The position numbers were made by a program, and so were the translations under genes. From Ascochyta rabiei (taxonomy: Eukaryota > Ascomycota > Dothideomycetes > Pleosporales > Didymellaceae), in NCBI RefSeq assembly GCF_004011695.2, contig NC_082408.1:2341501-2405500 (forward strand): DNA of 64,000 bases, read 5' to 3'. The notes beneath the pieces are model-generated. The model worked only from the letters and a program-made list of their open reading frames with translations. It did no database searches and had not been told where the DNA came from. Shown here piece after piece: positions 59,240-64,000 of this stretch. Each line of letters begins with the position of its first letter. Position 1 is the stretch's first letter.

Positions 59240-62200
59240 TAGGCCTTGTACGACTTAGGTTTAGAGCTAAACCTTATTACCAAACAGGTAGCCAGAGACC
59301 TAAGGCTTAACCTGGAGGGAACTGACCAGCAACTAAACGTGGTGGTCCTGGACAATACAAAGCTGTTGTTAACAGAGCAGTACTAGTTAACAATAGTCTG
59401 CCATAATAGCAAGGGAACGCCTAAGACAGTTAGGCTAACTAAATTCTAGTCTATATTATTTGTTAGATACAACCTGGTATTAGGTTATCTATAGCTGGCT
59501 AAGGCAGACCTGTGTATCTGCTTCTCTGCAGGAACCTATAAGTAGTTTACAGACAACGTTAAGAGAGTCTAGCTAGTAACTGCTAAACAATTGTTTAGTA
59601 ACCTAGACCTAGGCAAGCATCTATACCTACTGTAGTCTAAGAGTTTAGGTATAGGGGGTCTAACAGACGTCTACTAGACAGACAACAGACAGACGCTGGA
59701 CGTAACCCTTACTAAGTAGTTAAGGATCATAGCAGTAGGAATTGACGGTAGCCCTATACCAGAGGCTAATGCCCTAGACATAGAAGAGCTTAAATACGTG
59801 CCTAAGCACCTCTATTATAAGTAGTTTGCGTTTAGCAAACACTAGACAAGTGTGTTAGCGCCCTACTAGGAGTATAATCACTCTATAGATATTAAGGCAG
59901 GTACTAAGGTTCCTAACCTCCTAATCTATAACCTGTCCTGCTAAGAACTAGATATACTCTAGGAATACCTTAAGGCAGCACAGGAGAAGGGCTAGATCCG
60001 CCTAAGCAATACGCTGGCAGAAGCACCTATCCTGTTTATTCCTAAACCTAATAGCACTATAAGATTGTATGTTAATTATTAGGGATTAAATAAGATAACT
60101 ATTAAGAATTAGTATTCTATCCTGCTAGTAAGCGAGATAATAGATTGTCTGTTAAAAGCGAAGGTCTTTACTAAGCTAGATCTACATAACACCTACTATA
60201 GGCTCCAGATTAAGGAGGGCAACAAGTAGAAGACTGCGTTCAAGACGCAATACAGTCATTTCAAATACCTGGTAATGCTGTTTAGCTTGGCTAATGCACT
60301 AGCCACGTTCCAATCCTATATCTACAGAGCCCTAGGAGGCCTACTAGATAGAATCTGCGTGGTTTACCTAGACAACATCCTCATCTATTCCTAAGACAAG
60401 AAAGACCACAACAAGCACGTTAAAGAGGTCCTTAATTGCCTGGTTAAATAGGGGATGTTTGCAAAGGCAAGCAAGTGCGTCTTCTCTAGCAAGTTAGTAG
60501 AGTTTCTAGGATTTGTTATTACCCTAGACAGTGTAGTAATAGATCCTAAGAGGGTCCGTACTATTACTAAATAGCCTAAACTATCTAGTTATAAGGATAT
60601 TTAAGTGTTCTTAGGCTTTACTAACTTTTATTAGCAGTTTATATTTAACTACTTAAGAATTGTCTAGCTACTTATTAACTATATAACAGCCGCCTAACAC
60701 CTAGCAGAGGACTAGGGGGTCCCTGGTTAAGAAGAGGGGGGGCAAGACTAAAGAAGAGTTAGAAGGGACTAACAAAATGGTATAAACTATGGCACTAGCC
60801 AGAGAAAGCGCGCACAGCGTTCCTTACAATTAGGGAGAAGTTTACAGAGGCCCTAGTTCTTTAGCACTTTAACCTAAACAAGCCTATTATTGTCCTTACT
60901 AACGCGTTAGACTTTACTATAGCAGCTATCCTGTTACAACCCTAAACGTCTAAAGTAGCCACAGAGCTACACTAGAAGCCTGTGGCATTTTAGAGCTAGA
61001 AGTTTCCAGGCCTATCTATTAGATAGCACACCTATAATAAAGAACTGTCTGCAATTATTAAAGCCTTTAGGCAGTAGAGACACTATCTTAAACATGCCCT
61101 AGTAACAATTAGAGTACTCTTAGATTATAATAACCTAAGGTACTTTATAACAATAAAGGAGCTCTCTCCTAAGCAAGCCTAATAGGCAGAGGAGCTAGCA
61201 AGATTTAACTTTAAAGTTAAATATAAGCCAGGACCTAAAAACGCAGTAGATAGCCTATTAAGGCGTCTAGATTACGCAGAAGGTCTTAAGGTTAGAGAAT
61301 AGCAGGCCCTGCAGGATGCTATGCTGCCTACCTTACAATAAAAGCTTTAAATCTAGACAATTTGTAAGTCTAGGGCTTAAAATAATATATAGGCAACATC
61401 TGGGCTTAACGTACCTGTAGCGGACCCAGCAGCAGTCTAGTAACTACCTGAAGTTGTCCCTAAGGAATTCCACTGACATTAGATTAGCTATAGAGATTTG
61501 TCTCCTACAAACCCTAATCCTCTATCTATTAACTAAGGTTAGGATCAGCCTAATACTGAAGCTAGGGGACTAGACTTTAACGTTGCTAAAGCTCTCCTTT
61601 GTAGCCTAGACGGCAGAGTTAGTGCCCCTACAAACCTTGCGAACAAAGCCACGTAAGGAGATTCTGCTTTTGCCCTAGATACACTAGTAATCCTAGCAGA
61701 TTTTGTTAAGTAGGTCTAGCAACAGGACGTACTATACCCTAGAAAGCTGTTACTAACAACTAGGACAGATAGCGGAGCAAAGAAGGCACAACACTACTGG
61801 GAGGTTAACCTAAGTGGGACCTTACGCAGGAGTGGGAAAGTTTAGATTTCTAATAATATTACTCTGCGCTACACTATCCTATTAAGGAACTATAATGACC
61901 CTATAGGAGGTCACTATGGCGTAGATAAGACTGCTAAAGTACTTAAGAAGAAGTACTATTAGCTAGGGCTAATAAAGGACGTACATCACTACATCTAAAG
62001 GTGCCCTAAGTGCTAACTCTACAAAATTAGGAGACACAAACTGTAGGGATTACTTACACTACTTCTAGTCCCTAATACAGCCTAGCAGCACTTCTCCCTT
62101 AACTTTGTAACAGACCTGCTAAAGTTAATAGATACTAAGGGGAACAAGTATAACGCTATACTAGTCCTTATAGACTAGTTTAGTAAGTACGTCTAGTACC

Positions 62201-63460
62201 TACCCTGTACTAAGACAATTACTGCCTAGCGCCTAGCTAAACTGTTAATAAAACAGAGCTTCTTAAAGCAAGGACCACTAGATACGCTGCTGTCAGATTA
62301 AGGTTTAGTGTTTACTAGCTAATTTTGGTCTAATATCTGCTACTACCTAATAATTAACTACTAGCTTAGTACAGCGTTCTATCCCCAGATAGATAGGCAA
62401 ACAGAGCGTTAGAATTAGAAGTTAGAGACGTACTTACGCATATACATAAACTACTAACAGGATAACTAGGTAGACCTCCTGCTATATGCTAAGTACGCCT
62501 ACAACTCTAAAGCTTACTCTGTATATAGAGAATCTCCTATTAAGGTTGCCTTTAGCACTAACCCTAAGGGATTTAACAGGATGCCTAATAAGCACTGGCT
62601 CTAAAAGCCCCTAGCTGTCTAGGACAAAGACAGAACTACGCTAGAGCTGCGTAGGCAGGTTGCTGGATGCTTAGAGTGCTGGCATAATATATAGAGAATA
62701 GTAAAAGAGGCCTTAGAGTATATATAAAAGGGTAACACCTAGTAGTACAATATAAAGAGGTTAGAACAACACTTTGCTAAGGGGGACTTAGTCCTCCTGC
62801 GGGCTAAGAACCTGATAATAAGCTGTCCTTTAAAGAAGTTTAACGCTTACTACCTTAGACTATTTGTAGTACTTAGGAAGATAGGAAAGCTAGCGTACAG
62901 GCTGAAGCTCCCCCTATTAATAGACAGAGTGCACCTAGTGTTTAATGTATTATTACTTAAGCGCTAGAGGGAACCCCTAGAGAATAGTAGGTTTTAGCCA
63001 GGTCCTATTAGTATACTAGAAGACATTCTGCCTAGTAATAGGTATAAGGTTAAAGGTATACTGTCACACTAAGACACTGTAGCCTAAGAAAGGGAGTACA
63101 GAGTTAAGTGGCTAGGTTGGCCTAACAAAGAGGCAACCTAGGAACTACTTAACTATCTTAACTACTGTAATAAGATCCTTTAGGATTATTACTAAAGCGT
63201 TTGCGCGGGTGATCTATCAGCAGGTAACCAGGCAGTGCCTAGGGAACCAACGCTACTAAAGCGTAAGAGAGGACGTCCTAAGAAGTCTGCCTTCTAAAAA
63301 GGATATCCTTCTAACCTAGCTAAGAAGTAAGGATAGATGCTCCTAGAATAAGTGCAGCTAGTGGCTAAAGGAGGCCCAGCGTCTATCTAATACATTACTG
63401 GCAAGAATAGTATATTTAAGTTAGAAGAGAAGATTAATTGCAAGGTTTATTAAAAGTTAC
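59240..63460 (+). pseudogene. pol of gypsy D2, RIP-mutated
   Basis: Protease ALYDLGLELNLI near 59247; RT about 59900-60560 ([11 protein letters not shown] at 60360-60390, Asp->Asn); RNase H about 60800-61260 (LTNALDFTIAAILLQP; NKELSAIIKAFR); integrase about 61790-62920 with GGHYGVDKTAKVLKKKYY and RCPKC (zinc-binding), NFVTDLLKL and STAFYPQIDRQTERQNQ-like core; chromodomain about 63095-63190 (EYRVKWLGWPNKEAT); AT-hook-like LKRKRGRPKKSAF at about 63258-63296. The AT-hook after the chromodomain is an additional DNA-binding motif shared with D1. Confidence 0.87.
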
Positions 63461-63539
63461 TATAGAAGTAGAGAGTCTTTACAACTACTACTACACTAGG
63501 CAGAAGGACTGCTATAACCTACACTTAGGCTTATATTAA

Positions 63540-64000
63540 AGGAGGGGCTACAGCGTTAACAGCTACCTAGAGTAAGCTTCGTAGGCAACGCAGATATCCT
63601 CTTAAAGGCAGCAGTAGGAGCCTAGGCGGACAACAGCAGGTTAGTACTATAGTAGTACCAGCGCTTCTCTGCCTTATTTGCACAACCTGTCTTCTAGAAG
63701 TGCTCTTTAAGCACGGCATTAATAACTACGTTGTTAGGCAGCTTCGCGCTAACTGTACTAACTGCAGCCTACTTATATTAGCCTTAAGAAAAGAGGGGAG
63801 GAAAATAACACTTATAATATACTGCTAGAGGTTATATAACTAGGAAACCTAGCGCGCTTAGGCGTACTTAGTCTTAGAGAGACTAGACTTATTAACGCAG
63901 TAACAAACTACAGCATTACAGGCAATAAAGCTGTTATAATAGCCTAGAGTATAGTTATAGGCAGTCTGCTAGAACAACTAAACAGCGTTATTAACAGAGT
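63540..64000 (-). pseudogene. Antisense gene inside gypsy D2, partial
   Basis: Counterpart of the plus-strand gene in D1 (40345-41178): the same VINAVLKEHF and KAEKRWYYYGTN-like segments on the minus strand, with the D1 codon CAG (Gln, in HFQK) turned to TAG here. Its 5' part lies beyond the window edge. A plus-strand frame through the same DNA is also fairly open, so strand assignment is tentative. Confidence 0.45.

Larger units (their letters stand above)
50774..59240 (+). pseudogene. gag of gypsy D2, RIP-mutated and split by gypsy A
   Basis: ATG at 50774 (MAGGRRNLCLTTSNVEELPP) runs to 50938. After gypsy A and its 5-bp duplication it continues at 57975 with LATTAAGIVTLDVPTPR and TQIELLQASILLLLEALNKA, capsid-like helices, and a Gly/Asn/Arg/Gln-rich nucleocapsid-like tail (GGKGSYRGNYH, RGRGGSN) to about 59130. 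I did not find a CCHC knuckle. Stops are TAG/TAA. Confidence 0.8.
50502..64000 (+). mobile_element. Ty3/gypsy chromovirus, family D (copy D2), split by gypsy A, continues past the window
   Basis: The 5' LTR is 50502-50694 (193 bp). Gag begins at 50774, is interrupted after 50938 by gypsy A and resumes at 57975. Judging from D1 (8425 bp) plus the 7036-bp insertion, the 3' LTR should lie about 2 kb beyond 64000. Internal order is identical to D1. Confidence 0.92.

Overview
The window looks like a filamentous ascomycete (Pezizomycotina) chromosome, probably from a transposon-rich, RIP-affected compartment. The evidence is in the sequence: spliceosomal introns with GTAnGT donors and CTAAC branch points, chromodomain-bearing Ty3/gypsy elements, pogo/Fot1-type and Tc1/mariner transposons, a LINE with RNase H, an F-box pseudogene, and a fungal PD-(D/E)XK-type gene. 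Nearly every element gene is riddled with in-frame TAG/TAA where Gln or Trp is expected. Asp->Asn, His->Tyr, Cys->Tyr and Glu->Lys changes occur at catalytic or metal-binding positions. These are the C:G->T:A products expected of repeat-induced point mutation. The species is not identifiable from what I can see; a Dothideomycete is a guess.

Layout. 1-16583: a tandem gypsy (family C, minus strand), interrupted by an LTR of family A (1-326), a complete gypsy B (1661-9012), and two copies of a short TIR element, one of which carries a nested pogo-like transposon. 16584-25150: four more pogo-like insertions (two nested) and a poly-Gln repeat tract. 25151-27968: a GC-richer island with the one convincing intact gene (25481-26998). 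27969-30539: a fragment of LTR A, a pogo-like fragment and a Tc1/mariner element nested in it. 30540-37740: an older, indel-decayed gypsy E, a gag-like relic and an F-box pseudogene, with little RIP. 37749-48600: a LINE on the minus strand split by a complete gypsy D (38773-47197). 48600-50501: a small GC-richer island and a Tc1/mariner relic. 50502-64000: a second gypsy D (plus strand, running off the window) split by a complete gypsy A (50939-57969).

Target-site duplications support most boundaries: CTTAG for B, TTATA for D1, GCAGG for A, and TA for every pogo-like and Tc1-like element. Empty-site comparisons within the window confirm two insertions.

The main novelty candidate is that three unrelated complete chromovirus families (A, B, D) each carry an extra gene on the ANTISENSE strand between pol and the 3' LTR. 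In A it encodes a canonical Zn(II)2Cys6 cluster followed by a coiled coil. In B it is a four-exon gene with three well-formed introns and a half cluster (CX2CX6C). In D it has at least one intron, with a TATA box and pyrimidine-rich stretch upstream. A second candidate is a set of related pogo-like families whose subterminal inverted repeats each hold a tandem pair of family-specific 12-14 bp motifs that co-vary between families.
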